DNA of 64,000 nt from the NCBI RefSeq assembly GCF_009756665.1, contig NZ_CP037953.1:2914001-2978000 (forward strand), read 5' to 3'. A program made the position numbers and the translations under genes. The stretch is from Permianibacter aggregans. GTDB lineage: Bacteria; Pseudomonadota; Gammaproteobacteria; Enterobacterales; Permianibacteraceae. The notes under the pieces were generated by a model. The model did no database searches, was not told the DNA's origin, and worked only from the letters and a program-made list of their open reading frames with translations. Below, piece by piece: positions 1 through 7,954 of this stretch (positions are counted from its first letter, which is position 1; each line of letters starts with the position of its first letter).

Positions 1-2030
1 TCGGTAACCGTCACTTTTTTCTGTGCGCGGTCATACATGATGTTGCCGGGTTTGATATCGCGATGCACGACTTGCTGTTCGTGGGCGTAATGCAGTGCAT
101 CGGCGACGTCAGCCACAATCGCGAACACTTCACTGACCGGCAGCAGGTTCGATTTGCCGACAAAATCGCTGAGCGGTTGGCCGGTGATGTAGTCCATCGC
201 GATAAATGCCAGGTCGTGATCTTCACCGACATCGTAAACACTGACGATGTTTGGGTGGCGCAGTTTGCCGGCGGCTTCGGCTTCACGGAAGAAGCGCGCT
301 TTCACCGCTTCGCGTTCGCTGGCATCGTACTGCGCGTAATCGAGCGTTTTGATCGCGACTTTGCGGGCGATGTGCGGGTCGAAACCCAAATACACCACGC
401 CCATGGCGCCACGGCCGAGTTCGCTTTCGATTTGGTAGCGGCCGAACTGCGGGCGCCCGTGCTGATCGTCGAGCACCATGGTTTTGGTCAGCGCCAGCGA
501 GGTGGGCTCGACGATTTGTGTCGTTTGCTTCTGTTCGAGCTGGGCGATGCGTTTGGCGACATCTTTATAACGCGGCTTGCGTTGCAGCAGCGCTTTGTAG
601 ACTTCAACGGCGGCGGCTGGGCGACGTTTGCGTTCGTGCTGACCGCCAATTTCATACATCAGTTCAAGCACCGGTTTACTCGGCGGGCAGGCATTGAGTG
701 CTTGCAGCGCTTGATCGAGCTGGCCTTGTTGCACCAGATGATTGCTCCATTGCAGCGCCATCTGCAGATGCTGTTCGCGCAAAAGGGTAATCGGTTTTTG
801 TTGCTGACGCCAAAGCAACATGATCGCCGAACTGAACAGCAGAAACTGCATGGTCAAACCGAGCGGCAGCCATTGCGCTTGGGTCAGTTGCGTGCCGAAT
901 TGGCCGACCACAATCAAACCGAGCAACATCGCGCCAATCAACAAGGAAACGCCAGGATGCACACGCGGCACCAAAAGAAGCGTGTACAGCAACACCAGCA
1001 GCAGCACGGCTTTTTCCAGCGCCGGGAACCACCACGGCGAATGGTAGTAATAGCCGCTTTGCAAACTCTGAACGTTGCCGGCCAGTTGCAACAAAGCCGG
1101 ATCATCGGCGAGGCCGATAAACAAATAAGGTGTTACACCACCGCTACGAACAAAACTGCGCATATCGTGTTGCACGATGTTCGGTGTGTAGGCGGCATCG
1201 GGCTGCAGCAACGGATAAATGCTGCCATCGGCATTGATGGGATACACCTGGCCATCAGGTAACCGTTGCAGAAAGTTTGGTGCTTGCCAGTTCAAATGGC
1301 TGCCGTTGTCGCTCGGTTGCAGCATGGCGAGATCGAGGCTCGGATACCACTGTTCATCGTGATGCCAGAGCAGCGGTTGCTTGATGCTGTCGTGGCTGGC
1401 GCCGGGCAGGCTTGCCGGCCAAATCGCCAAGCGGTTATTCGAGGGAATGCTTTGCACGTATTGCGTTGGCGCCGAATACTTGCCGATTTTGCGACCGAGC
1501 AGCGCGTTGAAATCGCGTTCGCCATTGGGCTCCACTAACACGCGCTGTTCGCTGCCAAGGCGCGGCGTTAGCGTGTTGCTGGCCACGCGCACAGAAGGCG
1601 AATGTAACCACTGCGCAAATTTTTGGCGCAACGCTTCGCGTGATTGAAAGGCTTGATACACCAGCGACTGTTCACCAGCATCGCGCAGCAATTGTTCGGC
1701 GCTGAATGCTTCCGTGCGTGGCAGCAGCGGCGTGATAAAGGCGATTTGCGCCTTGCTGTTCAACAAGCTGTAGAGCAGGGCGGTGGTGTCGGCGTGGGCA
1801 ACGGGGTCTTGCATCAGTTGCTGCAATTCCGGTTGCGTCAGCGCTAACACTTCGATGGCGTCGGGCGTGATGGGCGCCGGCATCAGTTGCGCGCCAACGG
1901 AAAACAGTGCGCGATCAAACTGGCGCAGGCTGCCGGAGGAAGGAGTAAATAAAATCAGCCACATACCACCGACCCAGACCAGCATTCGCAGGTCCAGCAG
2001 CGGCAGCAGGCGTTGCCACAATGCACGCAT
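1..2030 (-). CDS. CHASE2-domain membrane serine/threonine protein kinase (3' end outside window)
   Basis: The gene reads leftward from an ATG at 2028-2030 and leaves the window still open after 676 codons. After one N-terminal hydrophobic segment comes an extracytoplasmic region resembling a CHASE2 sensor (about residues 30-320), then a cluster of membrane segments (about 340-405), a TPR-like helical stretch (415-500) and a Hanks-type kinase domain from about 525. Visible kinase motifs are the glycine loop GRGAMGVVY (near 540), the VAIK lysine and the catalytic loop HRDIKPGN (near 654). It should phosphorylate Ser/Thr on cytoplasmic targets in response to a periplasmic signal; the signal is unknown. 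The FHA gene begins the same transcription unit 21 bases upstream, so that protein is a plausible phospho-reader partner. The family assignment is firm; the CHASE2 call is moderate. Confidence 0.9.
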   Translation of the reverse strand, partial: MRALWQRLLPLLDLRMLVWVGGMWLILFTPSSGSLRQFDRALFSVGAQLMPAPITPDAIEVLALTQPELQQLMQDPVAHADTTALLYSLLNSKAQIAFITPLLPRTEAFSAEQLLRDAGEQSLVYQAFQSREALRQKFAQWLHSPSVRVASNTLTPRLGSEQRVLVEPNGERDFNALLGRKIGKYSAPTQYVQSIPSNNRLAIWPASLPGASHDSIKQPLLWHHDEQWYPSLDLAMLQPSDNGSHLNWQAPNFLQRLPDGQVYPINADGSIYPLLQPDAAYTPNIVQHDMRSFVRSGGVTPYLFIGLADDPALLQLAGNVQSLQSGYYYHSPWWFPALEKAVLLLVLLYTLLLVPRVHPGVSLLIGAMLLGLIVVGQFGTQLTQAQWLPLGLTMQFLLFSSAIMLLWRQQQKPITLLREQHLQMALQWSNHLVQQGQLDQALQALNACPPSKPVLELMYEIGGQHERKRRPAAAVEVYKALLQRKPRYKDVAKRIAQLEQKQTTQIVEPTSLALTKTMVLDDQHGRPQFGRYQIESELGRGAMGVVYLGFDPHIARKVAIKTLDYAQYDASEREAVKARFFREAEAAGKLRHPNIVSVYDVGEDHDLAFIAMDYITGQPLSDFVGKSNLLPVSEVFAIVADVADALHYAHEQQVVHRDIKPGNIMYDRAQKKVTVT

Positions 2031-2051
2031 ATGATTCAACAACGACGGGAT

Positions 2052-2408
2052 TTAGCGGGCAGTGTAATACAGGCCGGGTATCCAGCTCTTTTTGATCTTC
2101 AAGGTTTTTTGCAGCTCGTCGGAAATGTGTTCAATCAGGCAGAGCGTGTGGGTGCCGATGATGATCACATCGTTTTCATTGATGAGCGCACTGGAAGCTT
2201 TTTCGCCGTTGACACGAATGCCATTGGTGCTGCCGAGATCGCGTATCTGAATGCCGGCCTCGGTTTTCTCAATGACGGCGTGATGGCCACTGACCGTGGC
2301 ATCGTCGATCAGAATATGGTTATCGGCGGCACGGCCAATTGTTAATTGCTCACCCAGCTCGTAATGGCTGACGGTGGCGCCGTTGAATTGATGTTGGATG
2401 TAAGGCAT
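2052..2408 (-). CDS. FHA domain protein
   Basis: This 118-residue protein is almost entirely one forkhead-associated domain, a fold that binds phosphothreonine peptides. The conserved features are visible in order: the GR pair at 25-26, the SGHH motif around 40-43 and the STNG turn at 60-63. There is no signal peptide or membrane segment, so it should be cytoplasmic. It lies immediately upstream of, and in the same direction as, the membrane Ser/Thr kinase (21-base gap). This suggests a two-gene phospho-signalling unit in which the FHA protein reads or is a substrate of the kinase. The partnership is inferred from position. The fold is clear. Confidence 0.9.
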   Translation of the reverse strand: MPYIQHQFNGATVSHYELGEQLTIGRAADNHILIDDATVSGHHAVIEKTEAGIQIRDLGSTNGIRVNGEKASSALINENDVIIIGTHTLCLIEHISDELQKTLKIKKSWIPGLYYTAR

Positions 2409-2570
2409 AGCGATACCGCCCTTAAGCTATCGATGGCCCGAAGCCTGTCGTCGGGCGCCTGGTTCAATCAGATGTCTGGTTAAACAGATCAGGCCCGACG
2501 TTAGCACAGGGGGCAAAGCGGATTGTGTGACGGTTTGCGCCTTTAAAGGGATGAGGCGGGTTCGAGCAGG

Positions 2571-2698
2571 ACCACCCCCTAACCCCCTCCTCAATGAAGA
2601 GGGGGAACGACCCACCCATCTGATTCGCTGGTAGCAAGCCGGTCTCGACCGAAAGATTTTGTTCCCCCTCCTTTTCAAGGAGGGGGGTAGGGGGTGGT
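2571..2698. repeat. Long imperfect inverted repeat in intergenic gap
   Basis: A 38-base arm at 2571-2608 (beginning ACCACCCCCTAACCCCCTCC) is repeated in inverted orientation at 2661-2698 with only a few mismatches. About 52 bases separate the arms, and each arm also holds its own short hairpin. The 355-base gap 2409-2763 contains no convincing gene. This looks like a dispersed palindromic element of the REP/MITE kind rather than a simple terminator. Confidence 0.75.
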
Positions 2699-2730
2699 TG
2701 CTGGGGGAAGAGTGATGTTTGCGGATTGAC

Positions 2731-2763
2731 CTCCTCCAAACCCCTCCTTAGCAGGAGGGGGAG
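2731..2763. repeat. Third, partial copy of the CCCCTCC-type palindromic repeat
   Basis: The segment just before the end of the S41-like gene carries CCCCTCCTTAGCAGGAGGGG, a hairpin related to the arms at 2571-2608 and 2661-2698. Reading leftward from the S41-like gene it could fold in the transcript 3' end and act as its terminator or RNA stabiliser, but there is no clear U tract. Confidence 0.55.
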
Positions 2764-4101
2764 TTAACGGCTGTTCAATAGTTCAGCAGCCGCCTCCATT
2801 GCCGGGTCGCGGCCGCTGCGCAGTGCCGCCACGGTCAGTGGTGCATAAATGTCTGGCTTCAGCGACTCGACACGCACGTCGAAACGGTCGCCGTAGCAGG
2901 CCGGCTCGCCGGCGCAGCCGTGCTGTAAATCCCAGACGCCGGTAGAGCGAATGAAGCAGTACTGGCTATGCGGCAGGCAGACTTGCTGACCCTCGGACCA
3001 GAAGCGCAGGGTATCGCCGACCTCGTCGCCGATAATCGTCACGCGCTCGCGACCAAGCTGTTTCAGTTCAGCGGCCATGATGATGCCGGCCGAAAGCGTA
3101 TGCGGGCCGGTCAGCACGACGATGCGCTCGAACGGATGCTTGGCGATTACCGGGCGTAGCGGCTGGGTCAGGTCAACATTTCCGCCAAGATCAAAACGCA
3201 AATCGACGATCAAATGGCGCGCTGAGTTTTTCTCGATGGCGGCAATCGCTTGCTCAATAAACTCCGATAGCGAATGACCATCGGTATCGAAATGCAGGCG
3301 CAGTTGCAGCAGCAGTGCATTGAGTTGGTCGTCGGTGCTCAGACGATACGGCAGCTCTGCTTGCTGCAAATACCAGGGCTCTGCGGTCGGTACGCGCATC
3401 GTCTGCCAGCCTTTTTGCTGTTCGGAGGCATTTGGCTGCATCGAATACTGACGGTGTGGGCGCATGCCATCGGGAATCGCGGATTTCGGCACGAATAAAA
3501 CGCTTCGCTCAATCAGACTGCCATCGGCTTTACGTAGTCGAAACTGTAAACGGTCCGGCGCTTTCGCCAAACCCATCGCATGCAGCATGCCGGCTTGTTC
3601 GATCAGCCAGGTGATATCCCAGCGCACCATCGCCAGCGGCCCGCCTCGGTAATTTTGTAAATCGCGGGCAATGGTTTCTGGCTCGTGGCCATCAATGCTC
3701 TCCACGACTGCGCCAAGCAAGTCGGCATGGGCGGGCGCTGCGCGGGTGACCAACACGCCGTCCCGCAGCCACAGCAAACGCAGCGGCAATTGCTGGCTTG
3801 GGTGCCAACCCTTGCCGGTGATCAGCATATCGTGACCATTGCCGGCAAACGCGGCGGTTTTCAGCATCGCCAACAAATAGGCTTCGTTGCTCAAGCGATT
3901 CAGTTGCGGCTGCAAGTCGTCGAGAAACTTCAGTGCCTTTTGCCGGTTGTCATCAGAAAACGACAGACTTTTCAGCACGAATTCATCGCGAGCAATGGCC
4001 AAATCGGCTTCGCGATTCGAGCTGGTGCTGCCATCAGCAAAAAGCGTCGGACAGGTGAATGTGAGCGCCAACAACAGCGCTTGGAAATGGCGGTTTTTCA
4101 T
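2764..4101 (-). CDS. S41-family peptidase-like secreted protein
   Basis: 445 residues from the ATG at 4099-4101. The frame is open further upstream, but this start gives a clean signal peptide (MKNRHF, a hydrophobic core, cleavage near residue 21), so the protein is exported. The C-terminal half resembles the tail-specific protease (S41) core: a strand LIVDLRFDLGGN followed by VVLTGPHTLSAGIIMA, where the Ser near residue 335 is the likely nucleophile, then GDEVGD. No PDZ domain is recognisable and the N-terminal 200 residues are not assigned. Substrates cannot be predicted. It runs in the same direction as the LysR gene, about 67 bases downstream of that gene's stop. Catalytic activity is inferred from the fold. 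Confidence 0.75.
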   Translation of the reverse strand: MKNRHFQALLLALTFTCPTLFADGSTSSNREADLAIARDEFVLKSLSFSDDNRQKALKFLDDLQPQLNRLSNEAYLLAMLKTAAFAGNGHDMLITGKGWHPSQQLPLRLLWLRDGVLVTRAAPAHADLLGAVVESIDGHEPETIARDLQNYRGGPLAMVRWDITWLIEQAGMLHAMGLAKAPDRLQFRLRKADGSLIERSVLFVPKSAIPDGMRPHRQYSMQPNASEQQKGWQTMRVPTAEPWYLQQAELPYRLSTDDQLNALLLQLRLHFDTDGHSLSEFIEQAIAAIEKNSARHLIVDLRFDLGGNVDLTQPLRPVIAKHPFERIVVLTGPHTLSAGIIMAAELKQLGRERVTIIGDEVGDTLRFWSEGQQVCLPHSQYCFIRSTGVWDLQHGCAGEPACYGDRFDVRVESLKPDIYAPLTVAALRSGRDPAMEAAAELLNSR

Positions 4102-4168
4102 CAGTGAACGTCTCGGGAAAGACTGGCCGGCGGTTTCATGCTGAGACGAGGCAAAACGCCAAACGGTT

Positions 4169-5065
4169 TCAGCTCGCGTGCCAAGGCGGCGTCGCCCAGC
4201 GCTTGAGTAGAAAGTCGATAAAGCGCCGGACTTTGGCCGGCAGCAAACGTCCTGATGGATACACCGCCCAAATAAACGAATCGGTGTCGAACGGATAGTC
4301 ATTGAGCACCGTCTGCAGGCGGCCATCGGCCAGCGCCGTGTGCACACTCCAGCGCGACTGTATGGAAATGCCGAGGCCTTCAATGCTGGCGTCACGCAGG
4401 CTTTCGCCGTGGTTGCTGGTCAGCGGCCCGTGCACGCGCACTTTCTTTTGTTGCCCGTTCGGCGTGCGAAAGCTCCAACTATGTTGTTCGTGCAACACGA
4501 GGCAAGCATGATTGCTTAAGTCTTCAGGTTGTTCGGGCCGGCCATGTTTCGCGAGATAGTCCGGCGAGGCACAAAGCACCCGTTCGCTGGCAGCCAGTTG
4601 CCGGGCCACCAAACCGGGCTCAATGGTCGGCGCGATACGAATGCCCAAATCAAAACCTTCGCGCACCAAGTCGACGATGTGATCGGACAATTGCAGGTCG
4701 ATTTGCAGTTGCGGGTGCTCGGCCAAAAAGCGCGTCAGCTCCGGCACCAGATGCTGGCGACCGAACGAGGCGGAGCAGGTCAGCCGCAAGGTGCCGCTCG
4801 GTTGTTGTTGGCCTCCGGAGAGCGCTGCCCGAGCCTCGTTGAATTGTTCAATGAGCGCTTCGGCATGCTGCTGAAACGCCCGGCCATCTTCGCTGAGGCT
4901 GAGCTGACGGGTAGTGCGGTGAAACAGGCGCACGCCCAGTTCCTGCTCCAATTGCGCCAGCCGGTGACTGACCACGGCCGGCGACAGGTGCAGTTCGCGG
5001 GCAGCAGCGCTCAGGTTGCCCAGGTGGGCAATGCGCAGAAATAGCGTCAGGTCGGTGTCGTTCAT
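4169..5065 (-). CDS. LysR-family transcriptional regulator
   Basis: 298 residues from the ATG at 5063-5065; the upstream in-frame extension lacks family similarity. The N-terminus is a typical LysR winged helix-turn-helix (LTLFLRIAHLGNLSAAAREL, about residues 5-60, with the SHRLAQLEQELG recognition helix). It is followed by a periplasmic-binding-protein-like effector domain (about 90-290). It is divergent from the MDR oxidoreductase gene across a 100-base gap, the classical arrangement in which a LysR protein represses itself and activates the neighbouring gene in response to a substrate. The effector is unknown; a quinone or aldehyde is a guess. Confidence 0.93.
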   Translation of the reverse strand: MNDTDLTLFLRIAHLGNLSAAARELHLSPAVVSHRLAQLEQELGVRLFHRTTRQLSLSEDGRAFQQHAEALIEQFNEARAALSGGQQQPSGTLRLTCSASFGRQHLVPELTRFLAEHPQLQIDLQLSDHIVDLVREGFDLGIRIAPTIEPGLVARQLAASERVLCASPDYLAKHGRPEQPEDLSNHACLVLHEQHSWSFRTPNGQQKKVRVHGPLTSNHGESLRDASIEGLGISIQSRWSVHTALADGRLQTVLNDYPFDTDSFIWAVYPSGRLLPAKVRRFIDFLLKRWATPPWHAS

Positions 5066-5104
5066 TTTCAAAAAATACCGAATAAAGCTTATGTGATTTG
5101 CCTG

Positions 5105-5129
5105 ATTATCGTTCAAACGTTTAATAAAT
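5105..5129. promoter_or_regulatory. Candidate LysR operator between the divergent genes
   Basis: The divergent intergenic region contains an AT-rich, near-palindromic segment centred on CGTTCAAACG, flanked by TTAT and TTAATAA. Symmetry of this kind in a LysR-target gap is typical of a regulator box (T-N11-A class). I saw no convincing -10/-35 pair, so this is a weak call. Confidence 0.3.
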
Positions 5130-5165
5130 ACACTGGCCGCCAATACCATCCATCAGGAGTTCCAC

Positions 5166-6149
5166 ATGAAAGCGCAAGTATTGATGCAGGCCGGCGGCCC
5201 GGAGCAGTTCGAGTTGCAACAGCGGCCAATGCCGAAGCCGGGCAAAGGCCAGGTGCTGGTGCGCGTGCACGCGGCCAGCGTCAACCCAGCCGATATCAAA
5301 ACCCGTCGCAACGGGCCACCAACGTTGCCCGCAATACTCGGTGCCGATTTTGCCGGCACGGTGGCCGCGCTTGGCGAAGGGGTCAGCGACTACGCCATCG
5401 GTGATGAGGTTTATGGTTGCGCCGGCGGCTTTGCCGGTATCGATGGCAGCTACGCCGAATACATGGTTGCTGATGTGCGTTTAATGGCGCCAAAACCTTC
5501 GGCACTGGATTTCCGTCAGGCCGCCGCGTTGCCGCTCGTTGGTATCACCGCTTACGAAGGGCTGTTTGATCGGGTGCGAGTAAAACGTGGCGATAAGGTG
5601 CTGGTGTTTGGCGCCGTCGGTGGCGTGGGCCATGTCGCACTGCAACTCGCGAAAGCGGCTGGCGCCATCGTTACTGCTGTGGTCTCTACGCCGGAAAAAG
5701 CCGCATTGGCGCGCAAGCTCGGCGCTGACCATATCGTTAACTACCGTGAAGAATCGGTTAGCGACTACGTGCAACGCCTAACCGATGGTGTTGGCTTTGA
5801 TGTGGTGTTCGACGCCATCGGCAGCGACAACCTTAACATCGCCATCGAAGCGGCCCGCCCGCAAGGGCAGGTGATTACCCTGGTTGCCAGGCAAAGCTAC
5901 GACCTCGGCCCGGCATTCAGCAAAGGCCTGAGCATTCATATCGTATTTATGCTGATCCCAATGCTGCACAACCTTGGCCGTGAACGGCATAGCGAGATCT
6001 TGCGAGAGCTGAATGGATTGGTCGCGCAAGGCAAATTGCAACCGTTGCTGGACCAAAAACGATTCCAGCTCGCGGAGTTGAGTGAGGCGCACAGCTATCT
6101 CGAGCAGGGTAGAGCGGTAGGGAAAGTGGTGATTGATATCGGCGGCTGA
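5166..6149 (+). CDS. MDR-family oxidoreductase (quinone-reductase / zinc-free alcohol dehydrogenase type)
   Basis: 327 residues, preceded by the ribosome site CAGGAG. It is a medium-chain dehydrogenase/reductase with an N-terminal GroES-like domain (about 1-120, including ILGADFAGTV and GDEVYG). A Rossmann domain follows, whose dinucleotide motif is GAVGGVGHVALQLAKAAGA near residue 147, then ARKLGADHIVNY. The structural and catalytic zinc cysteines of classical alcohol dehydrogenases are absent, pointing to the NADPH-dependent quinone or enone reductase subgroup. It is likely cytoplasmic and controlled by the divergent LysR gene. The exact substrate cannot be told. Confidence 0.9.
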   Translation: MKAQVLMQAGGPEQFELQQRPMPKPGKGQVLVRVHAASVNPADIKTRRNGPPTLPAILGADFAGTVAALGEGVSDYAIGDEVYGCAGGFAGIDGSYAEYMVADVRLMAPKPSALDFRQAAALPLVGITAYEGLFDRVRVKRGDKVLVFGAVGGVGHVALQLAKAAGAIVTAVVSTPEKAALARKLGADHIVNYREESVSDYVQRLTDGVGFDVVFDAIGSDNLNIAIEAARPQGQVITLVARQSYDLGPAFSKGLSIHIVFMLIPMLHNLGRERHSEILRELNGLVAQGKLQPLLDQKRFQLAELSEAHSYLEQGRAVGKVVIDIGG

Positions 6150-6158
6150 GCTATGGAG

Positions 6159-6186
6159 GCCGTCAGTACTTCACTATACTGACGGC
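6159..6186 (+). terminator. Hairpin after the MDR gene
   Basis: A perfect 10-base stem (GCCGTCAGTA / TACTGACGGC) lies 9 bases after the MDR stop codon. The following bases are only partly T-rich, so it may be a weak terminator or an RNA 3' end protector. Confidence 0.45.
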
Positions 6187-6220
6187 TGTATTCAGTACAT
6201 TTCTTATGACTTTTCCACTC

Positions 6221-6562
6221 ATGAAAGCAGTAATCGTCAGCTACGACTGTTCAGACCACGATCCGATTGATGAATGGACACCGACTGACCCATTTGATGT
6301 CGATGTATGGATCAATTTTACAATTGGCCCAACAGCACGAGCGGGACATAACTATCAGGTCAGGTTTGTGACTTGGAATAACTATGTAGCCGATCAAAGA
6401 TTTACTATTCCATTAGAGCGATACAGCTTTTCTGCAGTTTTAGATGCCGTAGAAGATATCTTGAAAAGCAATCAAGGTTCGAACTGGGAGGAGGTGTCGA
6501 GGGTGTTGTCTCGGTATTTTGACTGGGAGTACGACAACTGCCAGCCTTATCCTTCACATTGA
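6221..6562 (+). CDS. Imm8-family immunity protein (orphan)
   Basis: 113 residues from the ATG at 6221; an in-frame ATG five codons earlier is equally possible because neither has a good ribosome site. The start MKAVIVSYDCSD, the central WINFTIGP block and the C-terminal SNWEEVSRVLSRYFDWEYDN match my memory of the Imm8 immunity family. Such small cytoplasmic proteins neutralise polymorphic toxins of contact-dependent or type VI systems. No toxin gene, PAAR or Rhs fragment is visible nearby, so this is an orphan immunity gene, possibly protecting against toxins of competitors. Codon use is AT-richer than the flanking core genes, suggesting acquisition. Confidence 0.65.
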   Translation: MKAVIVSYDCSDHDPIDEWTPTDPFDVDVWINFTIGPTARAGHNYQVRFVTWNNYVADQRFTIPLERYSFSAVLDAVEDILKSNQGSNWEEVSRVLSRYFDWEYDNCQPYPSH

Positions 6563-6587
6563 GGAATGGTTACTTAAGGAGATAGGA

Positions 6588-6959
6588 ATGAATCTAGGTG
6601 CATTTTCCATTAGCCTTGCCGTAAAGGACATTAACGCTTCAAAAGCCTTTTACGAAAAGCTCGGCTTTGAAACCATCGGCGGTGATTGCGGGCAAGGGTG
6701 GACCATTCTGAAAAATGGCGATCACATCATTGGTTTGTTTCAGGGCATGTTTGAAAAGAATATGCTCACGTTCAATCCGGGCTGGGATCAATCGGCGCAG
6801 AACCTGAGTGAGTTCACCGACATTAGAGCGTTACGTGATGAGCTGGTTCGTCGAGGCGTCAAGTTGCTGAGTGACGATATCAATCAGGAGTCGGGGCCAG
6901 GCAGTATCATGCTGGAAGATCCGGATGGGAATCCGATACTGCTTGATCAGCATAGGTGA
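6588..6959 (+). CDS. VOC (glyoxalase/bleomycin-resistance fold) protein
   Basis: 123 residues from the ATG at 6588, with the ribosome site AAGGAGA seven bases upstream; the longer frame overlapping the Imm8 gene has no ribosome site. It holds paired beta-alpha-beta-beta-beta modules of the vicinal oxygen chelate fold: SLAVKDINASKAFYEKLGF at 9-27 and the closing IMLEDPDGNPILLDQH. These proteins are metal-dependent lyases, dioxygenases or drug-binding proteins; the substrate here is unknown. It sits 25 bases after the Imm8-like gene and could be cotranscribed with it, but a functional link is doubtful. Confidence 0.85.
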   Translation: MNLGAFSISLAVKDINASKAFYEKLGFETIGGDCGQGWTILKNGDHIIGLFQGMFEKNMLTFNPGWDQSAQNLSEFTDIRALRDELVRRGVKLLSDDINQESGPGSIMLEDPDGNPILLDQHR

Positions 6960-7199
6960 AACAAGCAAATGCGCACGGTAAAAAGAAGCAGATTAACGGG
7001 CTCTTGTGAAACAGTTTGGGCTTTTGACAAGCTGGCTAGTGGGCATGTATGAAAATCAAAGCCCCATGGTTCATGCGCGCTGCACATGTTTTCCCCTCCA
7101 TTTACCACGTTGAATATGGTTATGTGATAGGTGATGCAATGGCTTGGCTCTCGACCAGCAGTGGTGGCGGTCAGTTAATTCAGTGAATGAGGTAGGTGA
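6960..7199. other. Gene-free, AT-rich spacer
   Basis: No convincing coding frame, tRNA or strong hairpin is visible in these 240 bases. The composition matches the accessory genes on either side, so it may contain decayed sequence and the promoter of the next gene. Confidence 0.5.
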
Positions 7200-7871
7200 A
7201 TGTCAGAGTCCATTCAAGAAGTCATTAGAAGAGCTGAAGAGATTCTGCAAACCGCTTGGCATGGCTATGAAGATCTTGTTGGGAACAACAAGGGGAGAAG
7301 ATTTACCGGCTTGCGTAACCTCATAGTTTTTGGTCGTTCAGTTAGCTTCGTAATTCAGAACTTAAGAACTCCCGTAGGTGATAAGAGGTTTGATACATGG
7401 TATGAGAAAAAGCAAGGCGAAATGAAAAGCGATCCGATCATGAAGTATTTCGTGAGCGTGAGGAATGAGATTCTAAAGGAGGGAAAGCTTGGCATCTCCA
7501 CCGCCGCTCACATCCATCACTTTTCATCTGAAGTTATGAGAAAACTCGGCACGCCTCCGCCCGGCGCAAACTCATTTTTCATAGGCGACCAGTTCGGTGG
7601 CAGCGGGTGGGAGATTGAAATGCCCGATGGAGCGACAGAAAAGTACTATGTTGAACTTCCGGCATCAGTGGCTGAGGTAAAGCAGCAATTTATAGATTTG
7701 CCAGTCCCAGAGGACGATGAACTAAAATCCAAGTCAGTTGAAGAACTAAGCAAATACTATCTGGAAAAAGTCGAGCTACTGCTTGACGATGCTAGGAGTG
7801 AGTTTTTGGGGGAGCCCGCAAAAAAACTTGCGGGAAAAAGATTACCCCCATATATAAAAGTCATCAAATAG
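7200..7871 (+). CDS. Uncharacterised cytoplasmic protein in accessory patch
   Basis: 223 residues with a plausible ribosome site (GAGGTAGG) before the ATG. No signal peptide or membrane segment. The N-terminal half looks all-helical, and the segment MKYFVSVRNEILKEGKLG (about residues 80-97) recalls the conserved Arg-polar patch of HEPN-like proteins, although the strict RxxxxH motif is absent. The middle (about 115-160) is predicted to be beta-rich, and the C-terminal third is charged and helical. I do not recognise a named family. AT-rich composition and the IS element that follows suggest horizontal acquisition. Any RNase or defence role would be speculation. Confidence 0.7.
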   Translation: MSESIQEVIRRAEEILQTAWHGYEDLVGNNKGRRFTGLRNLIVFGRSVSFVIQNLRTPVGDKRFDTWYEKKQGEMKSDPIMKYFVSVRNEILKEGKLGISTAAHIHHFSSEVMRKLGTPPPGANSFFIGDQFGGSGWEIEMPDGATEKYYVELPASVAEVKQQFIDLPVPEDDELKSKSVEELSKYYLEKVELLLDDARSEFLGEPAKKLAGKRLPPYIKVIK

Positions 7872-7954
7872 CCTGACATCACTTTAATCAAAAAAGCTAG
7901 GGAAGGAAGCTTTCGCAACTCATCAACTTAGTGCGGCAAACAGCTCGTTGAATA

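Noticed and set aside
63-1262. Long plus-strand open frame (399 codons)
   Set aside because: It lies antisense to the kinase gene, whose reverse-strand product has clear kinase motifs; the plus-strand product has no recognisable family and an odd, Arg/Gln/His-rich composition.
2571-2763. CRISPR array
   Set aside because: The repeats are inverted palindromes, not direct repeats with regular unique spacers. No CRISPR array or cas gene was seen anywhere in the window.
4102-4395. N-terminal extension of the S41-like protein by 98 codons
   Set aside because: It overlaps the LysR gene in another frame, and the start at 4101 gives a proper signal peptide.
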